Both the position numbers and the translations under genes were made by a program. From NCBI GenBank assembly GCA_022820485.1, contig JAJEFJ010000001.1, positions 62,001 to 126,000 of the forward strand: DNA of 64,000 nucleotides. The letters are read 5' to 3'. Within the stretch, counting starts at the first letter, position 1. Each line of letters begins with the position of its first letter. Positions 43,712-51,824 of this stretch are shown here, in pieces. Below the pieces are notes generated by a model. That model was not told where the DNA came from. It searched no databases and saw nothing but the letters and a program-made list of their open reading frames with translations. Source of the stretch: Candidatus Latescibacterota bacterium. GTDB taxonomy: Bacteria; Latescibacterota; UBA2968; UBA8231.

Positions 43712-44539
43712 ATGTACAATCTCAACGGCAAAGTCGCCCTCGTCACCGGCGCGGGCGGCGAACACGGCATTGGCCGTGCCATCTGCCAGCGCCTAGCGCA
43801 CGAAGGCTGCGACCTCGTAGTCAATGACTTGCGCGCCCAGCCCTATAGCGAGTCTGGCTGGGGCGGTCTGCCCGCCCTCGTCGCCGAAGTCGAAGCCGCC
43901 GGTCAGCAGGCCCTCGCAGTAGAGGCCGATGTATCCGATGCCGACCAAGTCGAAGGCATGGTGCAAGACGCGCTCGCCCGCTTTGGCCGCATCGACTTGC
44001 TAGTCAACAACGCCGGATCGCGCCCCGGACCAGACCGCGTCCCAGTCGTCGATCTAAGCGAAGCCGCTTGGGACCACGTGCAAACCGTCAACGTCAAGGG
44101 CACCTTCCTCTGCTCGCGCGCCGTGGCCCGGCACCTAATCGATCGCGGCGACGGCGGCAAGATCATCAACATGTCCTCTACGGCCGGCCGCCAAGGATAT
44201 CCGCGCTACGCCGCGTACTGCACATCCAAATTCGCCATCATCGGCTTTACCCAATCCCTCGCCGGCGAACTCGCCCCCCACCGGATCAACGTCAACGCCG
44301 TCTGTCCAGGCAACACCCTCACCGAGCGCACCCACTACATCGCCGCGGGCCTCGCCCAGCGCGACGAGCCAGACTCCGACACCACCGCCGCCTTGGTCCA
44401 CGACCTCGAAGCGCAAACCCCCTTGGGCCGCATTGGCACGCCCGAGGACGTGGCCCGCACCGTGGCCTTTCTCGCTTCAGAAGAAGCCGAGTACCTCACT
44501 GGCCTATCGATGTTGGTGGCTGGCGGCTTTCAGATGTGA
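43712..44539 (+). CDS. Short-chain dehydrogenase/reductase (SDR)
   Basis: 275 residues from ATG 43712 (GGAG site; a GTG 12 bases earlier is less likely). NAD(P) motif VTGAGGEHGIG, then NNAGSRPGP, catalytic serine in INMSST and the YxxxK pair YAAYCTSK, and the C-terminal SEEAEYLTGLSMLVAGGFQM. This is a classical SDR, reducing or oxidising a small alcohol/ketone, possibly a sugar acid. Its 3' end is followed by a MITE. Confidence 0.92.
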   Translation: MYNLNGKVALVTGAGGEHGIGRAICQRLAHEGCDLVVNDLRAQPYSESGWGGLPALVAEVEAAGQQALAVEADVSDADQVEGMVQDALARFGRIDLLVNNAGSRPGPDRVPVVDLSEAAWDHVQTVNVKGTFLCSRAVARHLIDRGDGGKIINMSSTAGRQGYPRYAAYCTSKFAIIGFTQSLAGELAPHRINVNAVCPGNTLTERTHYIAAGLAQRDEPDSDTTAALVHDLEAQTPLGRIGTPEDVARTVAFLASEEAEYLTGLSMLVAGGFQM

Positions 44540-44558
44540 GATCGGGCTTGCTTACTCC

Positions 44559-44638
44559 CTGATGTTACGCACAGGCCCCTAGGTATGGGATGCTGGAGTC
44601 GAAGCATCTGATACCTCGATTCTCATGCGTAACGTCAG
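44559..44638. mobile_element. 80-bp MITE (CTGAYGTTACGCA family), copy 1
   Basis: Terminal inverted repeats CTGATGTTACGCA and TGCGTAACGTCAG (12 of 13 pair). Flanking 7-bp direct repeats TTACTCC at 44552-44558 and 44639-44645 are the target duplication; the right copy is the stop region of the neighbouring permease gene. A second family member is at 57347-57467. Confidence 0.75.
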
Positions 44639-45517
44639 TTACTCCTTGACGCTCCCCAGCATGATCCCGCGCACGAAGTACTTCTGCACGAACGGATAGA
44701 CCAACAGCATCGGCAGGATGGTAACGACCACGGTCGCCGCCTTGATCGTCTCGGGAGTGAACTCGGTGATATTCGGATCGACCAATCCCTGCTCGATCAG
44801 TTCGATGCTGTTCTCGATGACGATCCGCTGTAAAAAGGTCTGCAACACCTGATTCTCGTCCGACGCGATATAGAGCATGGCGTCGAACCAGTGGTTCCAG
44901 TGCGCCACCGCCGTCCACAGTCCAATCGTCGCCAGCACCGGCTTGGAAAGAGGCACGTATATCCTAAAGAGGATATTGAATTCGCTGGCCCCGTCGATCT
45001 TAGCCGACTCGGCCAGACTTTCGGGAATGGCCTGAAAGAAATTCTTTACCACGATGATGTTGAAGGCCGTCAGCATCTGCGGCAGCACCAGCGCCCATAT
45101 TGAGTCGATCAGCCCCAGGTTCTTGACCAGCAGATAATTGGGCACAATGCCGCCGCTAAAGAGCATGGTGAAAAGCACCAAGAACAGTAGCGGGCTGCGG
45201 TGGGGCATTTCGCGCCGCGCCAGCGGATAAGCCGTCAAACAAGTAAAAAAGAGGGTCAGCGCCGTGCCCAAGACCGTGCGCAGGACCGAATTGGTGAACC
45301 CCGTGACGATCTCGGGGTTGGACAGCACCATGCGATACGAGGTCAGCGAAATGTCACTCGGGTAAAGGTGCAGACTGGCGCGCATGGCCTCGGCGGCGCT
45401 GCTCAACGACATCGAGATCGTGTACACGAACGGATAGAGCGCCATCAACCCAACCAAGCCCAACACCGTCAAATTAAAAACGTTGAAAACTTTCTCACCT
45501 CGCGTGCGGCTTACCAT
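44639..45517 (-). CDS. Carbohydrate ABC transporter permease (LplC/MalG-like, CUT1)
   Basis: 292 residues with about six membrane segments and the permease EAA loop SLAESAKIDGASEFNILFRIYVPLSKP, which contacts the ATPase. MVSRTRGEKVFNVFN and SLSSAAEAMRASLHLYPSDI are typical of the LplC/YtcP subgroup that imports complex sugars such as alginate or rhamnogalacturonan oligomers. It overlaps the partner permease gene by 7 bases. No ATPase is nearby; a shared MsmK-like ATPase elsewhere is likely. The solute-binding protein may be that at 59.2-60.8 kb. Confidence 0.9.
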   Translation of the reverse strand: MVSRTRGEKVFNVFNLTVLGLVGLMALYPFVYTISMSLSSAAEAMRASLHLYPSDISLTSYRMVLSNPEIVTGFTNSVLRTVLGTALTLFFTCLTAYPLARREMPHRSPLLFLVLFTMLFSGGIVPNYLLVKNLGLIDSIWALVLPQMLTAFNIIVVKNFFQAIPESLAESAKIDGASEFNILFRIYVPLSKPVLATIGLWTAVAHWNHWFDAMLYIASDENQVLQTFLQRIVIENSIELIEQGLVDPNITEFTPETIKAATVVVTILPMLLVYPFVQKYFVRGIMLGSVKE

Positions 45518-46416
45518 ATTCCCTGCTCCCCTCCGCTGAGCCGTCGGGCCAGCGAGTTGGCCAGCACCACCATCAACAAGCCGACCACGGATTTAAAAAG
45601 TCCGGCCCCTGTAGCCAGTCCAAAATCCATCAGCACGATCCGCCGCAGAACGTAGGTGTCGATAATGTCGGCCGCGTCGTACACCATGGGATTGTACATG
45701 TTATAAATCTGGTCGAAGCCCGCGTTGAGTACGTGGCCTAAGTTGAGGATGAAAAGCGTGATAATTGTCGGCACCAGCCCCGGGATGGTGATGTGCAAGG
45801 TCTGCTTCCAGCGCCCGGCCCCATCAACGACGGCCGCCTCGTACAGATCGGGAGAAATTCCAGCCAGTGCTGCCAAGTATATCACCGCCCCATAGCCAGC
45901 CGCCTGCCAGATCCCTGTGACAATGACCACGACGATAAACCAGAAGTCGTTGGTGAGGAACTCTATCGGGGAGACGCCGAAGAGTTGGGAAATCTGGTTG
46001 GCCGGCCCGCTCTGCGAGAAAATCATCAGAAAGATGCCGCCCAAAATCACCCACGAGAGAAAGTAGGGAATATAAGTCACCGTCTGCACGGTGCGCTTGT
46101 ACCAGGAGACGCGGATCTCATTGAGCATCAGCGCCAGCGCGATCGGCGCGAAAAAACCGAACAGTAGGCGCAACAAGCTGATAGTGACCGTGTTGCGCAG
46201 GGCATTGGGAAAGTCCGCCCCGCCGAAGAGGCGAGAGAAATTCTCCAACCCGCTCCACTCGCTGCCCAAGATCCCGGCGCTCAGGCGAAACTCCTTAAAG
46301 GCGAGCACCAGCCCGAACATGGGCAGGTAATTGAAGACGAGGAAAAAGGCCAGCCCCGGTGCGACCAGTAGCAACAGCCCTTTGTGTCTGCGGTACTGCG
46401 TCAGTACTTCGCTCAT
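45511..46416 (-). CDS. Carbohydrate ABC transporter permease (LplB-like, CUT1)
   Basis: 301 residues, about six membrane helices. GLLLLVAPGLAFFLVFNYLPMFGLVLAFKEF is the characteristic LplB start, and the EAA loop is LYEAAVVDGAGRWKQTLHITIPGL. Together with the downstream overlapping gene it forms the heterodimeric membrane channel of a sugar importer. Confidence 0.9.
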   Translation of the reverse strand: MSEVLTQYRRHKGLLLLVAPGLAFFLVFNYLPMFGLVLAFKEFRLSAGILGSEWSGLENFSRLFGGADFPNALRNTVTISLLRLLFGFFAPIALALMLNEIRVSWYKRTVQTVTYIPYFLSWVILGGIFLMIFSQSGPANQISQLFGVSPIEFLTNDFWFIVVVIVTGIWQAAGYGAVIYLAALAGISPDLYEAAVVDGAGRWKQTLHITIPGLVPTIITLFILNLGHVLNAGFDQIYNMYNPMVYDAADIIDTYVLRRIVLMDFGLATGAGLFKSVVGLLMVVLANSLARRLSGGEQGIW

Positions 46417-46460
46417 ATAGCCTTCAGTAAGTAATCTACGTCTTGTTAAGATATTGCTCT

Positions 46461-46560
46461 GTCATTCTGAGCGCAGCGCAGCGGAGTCGAAGAATCTCCT
46501 ACCAATGAAGCCGGGCAGGTAAAAGATGCTTCGTCCGCCTATCGGCTTCCTCAGCATGAC
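46461..46560. repeat. Inverted-repeat element with GTCATTCTGAG ends
   Basis: GTCATTCTGAG at the left and CTCAGCATGAC at the right pair with one mismatch across 100 bp, in the gap between two divergently oriented transporter operons. The left part is of the widely scattered intergenic type with GGAGTCGAAGAATCT. No target duplication is evident. Confidence 0.5.
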
Positions 46561-46619
46561 CTGCTGGAGTGTCCCCTCGCTTGACATCCTAGGCACCTTT
46601 GTTTAGTTCCACCTGCGCC

Positions 46620-47507
46620 ATGCGACGAACTTCCATCGAAAATTCGACCGCTTCGGTGCTGCTCTGTGGCCCCGCCGTACTCCTCTACCTAGCCTTTTTC
46701 GCCCTGCCGACCCTGCTCGGGTTTGCCTACGGCCTGACCGACTGGTCCGGCTGGACCAAAGACCCCCGCTTTATCGGCTTGGACAACTTCCGCGAGTTGC
46801 TCGACGACGACCGCTTCTTCGCCGCCTTGCGCTTCACCCTCTTTGAGACGGCCATGATCGTCGTCGGCTACACCTCGCTGTCGCTAGTTTTAGCCGTGCT
46901 CCTAGACCGCATGAAGGTCATGCGCGGCCTAGTGCGCGGCCTGTTTTTCTACCCGTTTATTCTCAGTATTCTCGTCAGCGCCCTACTCTTCCAATATCTG
47001 GCCAACTACCGCACCGGCGCCATAAACACCCTGCTGCGCGCCTTTGGTTTCGACGCGCTGGTCCAAGACTGGATGGGCGATCCGGCGCTGGTGCCCTACT
47101 TCATCCTCGCCTTGGTCCTCTGGCACGGCCTCGGCTTCTACACTACCATCTTCCTCGCTGGGCTACAAACCATTCCCAACGAACTCTACGAGGCGGCGCA
47201 AATTGACGGAGCCGGTCCTTTGGCGACCTTCTACCGCGTCCAAGTTCCGGTACTCATGCCGATGATTAAGACCAACTCGGTCATCGCCCTGATCACCGGC
47301 ATCAACCTCTTCCCGCAGATCTTGGTCACCACCCAAGGCGGCCCCGGCTACCGCACCTTTACCGCCGGCTACTACATCTACTGGCTCGGCACGGAAAACG
47401 ACCGCCAGGGCTATGCTTCGGCCATCGCCTTTGTCGTCTTCGCCTTCCTAGTCTTGGTCGCCGCCCTGCAAGTCGCCTTTTTCCAACGCCGCGAGACCGA
47501 CCTGTGA
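46620..47507 (+). CDS. Sugar ABC transporter permease (UgpA/MalF-like)
   Basis: 295 residues from ATG 46620 (an alternative in-frame start lies 21 bases upstream). Six membrane helices, VLLCGPAVLLYLAFFALPTLLGF first, and an EAA loop LYEAAQIDGAGPLATFYRVQVPVL. First gene of a tightly packed four-gene operon (permease, permease, solute-binding lipoprotein, DUF6785-like membrane protein). No dedicated ATPase gene is present. Confidence 0.9.
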   Translation: MRRTSIENSTASVLLCGPAVLLYLAFFALPTLLGFAYGLTDWSGWTKDPRFIGLDNFRELLDDDRFFAALRFTLFETAMIVVGYTSLSLVLAVLLDRMKVMRGLVRGLFFYPFILSILVSALLFQYLANYRTGAINTLLRAFGFDALVQDWMGDPALVPYFILALVLWHGLGFYTTIFLAGLQTIPNELYEAAQIDGAGPLATFYRVQVPVLMPMIKTNSVIALITGINLFPQILVTTQGGPGYRTFTAGYYIYWLGTENDRQGYASAIAFVVFAFLVLVAALQVAFFQRRETDL

Positions 47508-48322
47508 AGCGCCGACTGCCCCTCTTCGAGATCGGGATGCTGCTCTTAGGGCTGCTCTACGTGTCGCCCTGTTTTTTGGCGCTGCTCAACTCATTCAAAA
47601 CTCTGCCGGAAATCATCCGCTCTCCCGTGGCACCCCCCGAGGCACCGACCCTCGAAAACTACCACTACATCTTCACCGGCATCAAGCTAGCCGCGCCGAT
47701 GTTCAACAGCCTGCTGATGTGCGTTGCCGTCATCACCACCCTCATCGTCGTCGCCTCCATGGCCGCGTACTCCCTTACGCGCCGCCGTATGCGCACGGGC
47801 CATTTCTGGAGCATCTTCTTCCTCGCCGGGATCACCGTGCCGTTCCAGATCCTCATGTTGCCACTCTTGCGCCAATTCAACTACCTCGGCATCGGCTACA
47901 CGTACTTTGCTCTCTGGTTACACTACGTATCCTACGGCCTGCCCCTGTGCCTGTTCATCTACAGCGGCTTCATGCGCTCCATCCCCCGCGATCTCGAAGA
48001 AGCGGCGCTGATCGACGGCTGCACGCCCTTTGGGACCTTCTGGCGCGTGATCTTCCCGCTGCTGACTCCCTGCACGGTGACGATCATCATCTTTTGGGGC
48101 CTCTTTACCTGGAATGACTTTCCCCACGCATTCATCCTCATGGGCACCAACAAGGGCGAACTGGCCTTTGTGCAACTCTGGCGCTTTCTCTCGGACAAGT
48201 ACGTCAAGAACTGGAACTACATCTTCGCCGGCGTCGTGGTCTTGTCGCTGCCCGTCACTATACTCTATCTTGCCATGCAGCGCCGCTTCGTCAAAGGACT
48301 GACCGCTGGTTCCATCCGCTGA
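47504..48322 (+). CDS. Sugar ABC transporter permease (UgpE/MalG-like)
   Basis: 272 residues; the GTG overlaps the preceding stop (GTGA). Six membrane helices and the EAA loop DLEEAALIDGCTPFGTFWRVIFPLL. FVQLWRFLSDKYVKNW and the final RRFVKGLTAGSIR are typical of CUT1 MalG-type subunits. It pairs with the upstream permease. Confidence 0.9.
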   Translation: MKRRLPLFEIGMLLLGLLYVSPCFLALLNSFKTLPEIIRSPVAPPEAPTLENYHYIFTGIKLAAPMFNSLLMCVAVITTLIVVASMAAYSLTRRRMRTGHFWSIFFLAGITVPFQILMLPLLRQFNYLGIGYTYFALWLHYVSYGLPLCLFIYSGFMRSIPRDLEEAALIDGCTPFGTFWRVIFPLLTPCTVTIIIFWGLFTWNDFPHAFILMGTNKGELAFVQLWRFLSDKYVKNWNYIFAGVVVLSLPVTILYLAMQRRFVKGLTAGSIR

Positions 48323-48334
48323 GGACTCCACTCC

Positions 48335-49636
48335 ATGCCTCTTGCCAAATTCGCAACCTTTGCCCTCGCCGCCCTCCTCGCCTTCGGAGCCTGCACTAGC
48401 GAGGAAGACGCCAGCGTCGTGCGCGTCACCCGCAATATCGGCGGCCGACCCGGCTTCCAGGTCCACTGGGACATCTGGAAGGCCACCTTCGAGCGCCAAA
48501 ACCCCGGCTGGACGCTGGAACTGATCGACTTGGGCAATGAAGACGCTGGCGCGTACTACCGCCGCGCCATCGCCACCGGCGACCTGCCCCACGTGGTAAT
48601 GACCCTCGACTACACCAAATTTTTGGCCAACGGCGACCACTTGCTCCCCATTCCCCGCGCGATATACGACCGGGTCGGCCAAAACTTGCCGCCGTTGCAC
48701 AACGGCCAGTACTACACAGCCCAAGTCGGCCGCCAAATCACTGGCATCGCCGTCAACAAGCGCATCTGGGCCGAGGCCGGCATCACCGAGCCGCCGCAGA
48801 CTTGGGACGCCTTTATCGCTGCCTTGCACAAGATAAAAGCCGCTGGGTACAAGCCGCTCGTCTATGGAGGCCGCGAATGGTCGGCCGGAGTGCCTCTCTC
48901 CTACGCGATCCAGACCAATCTCTACGACCCAACCCGCCCAGCCGACGAGCCTTCCTGGACCGTGCGCCGCGACCGCGGCGAAATCACCTTTGCCACCGAC
49001 CCGCTGATGCGCCCCATCATGGCAAACATGATCGCGCTTATCGACAACTTCGTCGAAAAAGGCTCGCTGAGCGACGGGTACAACGAAGAGCAGCGCGATT
49101 TCTTCAACGAGCACGCCGCCACTTGGATGATGGGCTGCTGGATGAGCGGCGACGTCGAGCCGCTACAGGTCAACTTTGAAATCGAGTACTGGCCCATTCC
49201 CTCCATGACCGGCCACCAGCCCCTCTTCATCAACACCTCCAACCAGCAGCGCGGCTGGTCCATGACCTCCAGCGCCCAAGGCATGTACTACGACAAAGCC
49301 CTCGCCGTGCTCAAAGCCTACTACCACCCAGAAGTCTATCAAGCGTATCTCAACGCCGAGGGCATGCTGCTCAACGCCACCCAGGTCGAAGGCGTCGATG
49401 GCCCCAAAAGCACCTGGGGACCGACTCAGCGCCTCTTCGAGCGCATGAGCACCAACCTCGACCACTGGGGCTGGACGCCCGGCTACTTCATCTCGATTGA
49501 AGACTACCCCCCCACCGGCTTCGTCCTCACCTTGGCCCGCATCATGCAGGAAATCCAAGCCGGCAACCGCGACATTGACGCGCTGCTCAAAATGCTCGAC
49601 GACGACTGGGAGGCCGGGCGCAAGGGAAGCAAGTGA
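48335..49636 (+). CDS. Extracellular sugar-binding lipoprotein of an ABC transporter
   Basis: 433 residues. The signal peptide ends in AFGAC, a lipobox, so the protein is tethered to a membrane. Family 1 solute-binding motifs include FQVHWDIWKATFERQNPGWTLEL, GDLPHVVMTLDY, RQITGIAVNKRIWAEAGITEPPQTWD and YNEEQRDFFNEHAATWMMGCW. It delivers a sugar to the two permeases encoded immediately upstream. Its stop overlaps the start of the DUF6785-like gene. Confidence 0.9.
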   Translation: MPLAKFATFALAALLAFGACTSEEDASVVRVTRNIGGRPGFQVHWDIWKATFERQNPGWTLELIDLGNEDAGAYYRRAIATGDLPHVVMTLDYTKFLANGDHLLPIPRAIYDRVGQNLPPLHNGQYYTAQVGRQITGIAVNKRIWAEAGITEPPQTWDAFIAALHKIKAAGYKPLVYGGREWSAGVPLSYAIQTNLYDPTRPADEPSWTVRRDRGEITFATDPLMRPIMANMIALIDNFVEKGSLSDGYNEEQRDFFNEHAATWMMGCWMSGDVEPLQVNFEIEYWPIPSMTGHQPLFINTSNQQRGWSMTSSAQGMYYDKALAVLKAYYHPEVYQAYLNAEGMLLNATQVEGVDGPKSTWGPTQRLFERMSTNLDHWGWTPGYFISIEDYPPTGFVLTLARIMQEIQAGNRDIDALLKMLDDDWEAGRKGSK

Positions 49637-51531
49637 TGCGCTCTGCCCTCGAATGGACGCTGGCCATGGCGCTGTGCGTCGGCCACAACTTCATCGGGGT
49701 GCGCAGCTACATCCTGCTCGACCGCTACTCGGGCTACGCCGACCACTTCAACACCGTCGGCGTCATCTTCGCCCTGTTCTGGGTCGCGCTTACCGCGCTC
49801 CTGCTCGCGCTGATTCGGCCCTTCCTGCGATTGCCAACTTCGACTTTTGCCCTCATCTACGCTGCGCTAATGGTGGCCACAGTCATGCCGACCATGGGCT
49901 TTGGCGGCTATTTTATCCCCCTGCTCGCCGGCGTCTTCTACTACGCCACCCCAGAAAACAACTGGCGCGAACTGCTCTGGGACCACATCCCCGACTGGGC
50001 CGCTCCGCGCGACCTAGAGATGATCCGCAACCTCTTCGAGGGTGCTCCAGCAGGTGCGCCGTTGCCGTGGGACGCCTGGCTCGGCCCTTCTATCTTCTGG
50101 GGTCTATTCATGGTCGCCTTCTTCTTGGTCAGCTTCTCGCTCATCGCCCTGCTGCACCACCAGTGGGCCAGCGGCGAGCGCTTGGTCTATCCCCTAGCAG
50201 TAGTGCCAACGGCGATGGTCGAGAGCGTGGAAAACCCGGCCAAAAGCCTCTTTAAGAATCCGCTGTTCTGGGTCGGTTTTTTCATCGCTGGGATCATCCC
50301 CACCGTCAACATGCTCGATCAAGTGTTCGACTTTGAGACCATCAATAACTTCGGCATCCCCTCCACGCGCATCTTTTTGCGCCGCATCGGCATCTCCTAT
50401 GGAATCAACGTCAACTTCCTCGTCGTCGGCTTGAGCTACCTGCTCAACCTCAATGTGCTCTTGAGCGTCTGGCTCTTTCACATCCTCATCTATCTCGAAC
50501 ACGGCCTGTTGGGCTTTTTAGGCGTTGTCGTCAATCTCCCTGCCCAGCCGCACCAGCAGGTCTCAGTGCTGATGTCGCATCAGCAGATGGGGGCGCTCAT
50601 CTTCCTGATCCTCTCGTCGCTATGGATGTCGCGCGACTTCCTCAAAGATCAGTGGCGCGCTATCGCCAGCGGCACCAGAGGTCCGAACACACACCTGCCC
50701 TCGCCGCGCACCTCGGCACTGATGGGAGCCGTCGGCTTGGTCTATATGGCGTATTTCCTCCACGCCACCGGCCTTTCCCTCGGCTGGAGCTTGGCCTTTC
50801 TGCTGGTCGCGCTGTTGGTCTTCTTAGGCACGGCGCGCTTGCTAGTGCAAACCGGCTTGGGGCGGCTGCGCGCGCCTCATTCCATCCCGCCGCTTTTTAC
50901 CAACATTTTCGGCACGGCCTATTTCGGCGATAAGGGCCTCACCGCTATGGGGCTCAACATGGTCTGGGCCGCGGACGTGCAACTGTTCTTCATGGGCACT
51001 ATGGCCCACGCCTTCAAGGTCTGCGAGGAGGTCAAGGAAAAAATCAGTGCCCGCAAGCTGTTGTTCTTCCTCGCCTCCGCCCTCGTCGTCAGCGCGGTCA
51101 CCACTGTCGTGGTCTATATCTGGCTGGGCTATCAGCACGGCATGATGCACGGCTTCCGCTGGTACTACATCAACTCGCCGCTGAGCAAGTGGGGTTGGGT
51201 CGCCAAAACGGTCAACAATCCGCATCCGCCTCAACACCTGACCACCCTGTTCACCGGCATCGGCGCTGGACTCGCCGCACTGCTTTCCTTCGCCCAGCAC
51301 CGCCTCGCCGGCTGGCCTCTGCACCCGGTCGGGCTGGCCGTAGCCCTGACCAATACCGTGCGCGGCGACTGGTTTGGGATATTCCTCGCCTGGCTCGTTA
51401 AGTCGATTCTGATCAGCTACGGAGGGGTCATTCTCTATAGGAAAGTGCGGCCGCTCTTTCTGGGGTTTATCATGGGAGCTTGCGTCGGTGTGGGCGGGTC
51501 GTCTTTGGTCTATTCGTTCTACTACTTCTGA
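49636..51531 (+). CDS. Large polytopic membrane protein, DUF6785/DUF6784-like
   Basis: 631 residues with about 14 hydrophobic segments and no signal peptide. Conserved-looking loops are IGVRSYILLDRYSGY, HQWASGERLVYPLAVVPTAM, HQQMGALIFL, RLRAPHSIPPLFTNIFGTAYFG and HGFRWYYIN. This fits the DUF6785/DUF6784 family, which resembles oligopeptide transporters in layout and often accompanies sugar-binding proteins and sulfatases in uncultivated bacteria. The ATG shares one base with the stop of the solute-binding lipoprotein gene, so it is a full member of the transporter operon. Transport role is inferred. Confidence 0.75.
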   Translation: MRSALEWTLAMALCVGHNFIGVRSYILLDRYSGYADHFNTVGVIFALFWVALTALLLALIRPFLRLPTSTFALIYAALMVATVMPTMGFGGYFIPLLAGVFYYATPENNWRELLWDHIPDWAAPRDLEMIRNLFEGAPAGAPLPWDAWLGPSIFWGLFMVAFFLVSFSLIALLHHQWASGERLVYPLAVVPTAMVESVENPAKSLFKNPLFWVGFFIAGIIPTVNMLDQVFDFETINNFGIPSTRIFLRRIGISYGINVNFLVVGLSYLLNLNVLLSVWLFHILIYLEHGLLGFLGVVVNLPAQPHQQVSVLMSHQQMGALIFLILSSLWMSRDFLKDQWRAIASGTRGPNTHLPSPRTSALMGAVGLVYMAYFLHATGLSLGWSLAFLLVALLVFLGTARLLVQTGLGRLRAPHSIPPLFTNIFGTAYFGDKGLTAMGLNMVWAADVQLFFMGTMAHAFKVCEEVKEKISARKLLFFLASALVVSAVTTVVVYIWLGYQHGMMHGFRWYYINSPLSKWGWVAKTVNNPHPPQHLTTLFTGIGAGLAALLSFAQHRLAGWPLHPVGLAVALTNTVRGDWFGIFLAWLVKSILISYGGVILYRKVRPLFLGFIMGACVGVGGSSLVYSFYYF

Positions 51532-51540
51532 GAAACCGTC

Positions 51541-51560
51541 ATTCCGGCAAAAGCCGGAAT
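51541..51560. repeat. Palindromic intergenic repeat
   Basis: ATTCCGGC-AAAA-GCCGGAAT, set in GTCATTCC...GGAATCCAGT. The same framework occurs inside the MITE at 39.9 kb (39996-40015). It may double as a terminator for the transporter operon, though no T-run follows. Confidence 0.6.
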
Positions 51561-51629
51561 CCAGTGGAGCGGGGGACTTTCGCCGGCCGGACAAACGCAA
51601 CTAAACCGCGTTGATCTTACAGAACGCTT

Positions 51630-51824
51630 CTAACCGCTCACCCGCTTGACTCTGCCGACTTCGCCGGTCTCCAAGCGCACCTTAATTCCGTGCGGATGCG
51701 TCGCCGACTTGGTCAGAATATCCCGCACCACGCCCTCGGTCAGCCGCCCCGTGCGCTGGTCCTGCTTCTGCACAATGACAACGCGTACCCCAGGCTTTAT
51801 CTCAGCCCGTCTCGTTCCGTTCAT
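51630..51824 (-). CDS. ywbE: YwbE family protein (DUF2196)
   Basis: 64 residues: MNGTRRAEIKPGVRVVIVQK, then DQRTGRLTEGVVRDILTKSA and HPHGIKVRLETGEVGRV are the whole conserved YwbE domain, a small KOW/SH3-like beta fold of unknown function. The ATG at 51824 overlaps the stop of the DUF3604 gene (ATGA). A longer frame to 51977 would lie inside that gene and is rejected. Confidence 0.88.
   Translation of the reverse strand: MNGTRRAEIKPGVRVVIVQKQDQRTGRLTEGVVRDILTKSATHPHGIKVRLETGEVGRVKRVSG

Noticed and set aside
47918..49114. 398-codon minus-strand frame across permease and binding-protein genes
   Set aside because: It is antisense to two secure transporter genes; the Gly/Val/Asp-rich sequence is typical of shadows of high-GC genes.
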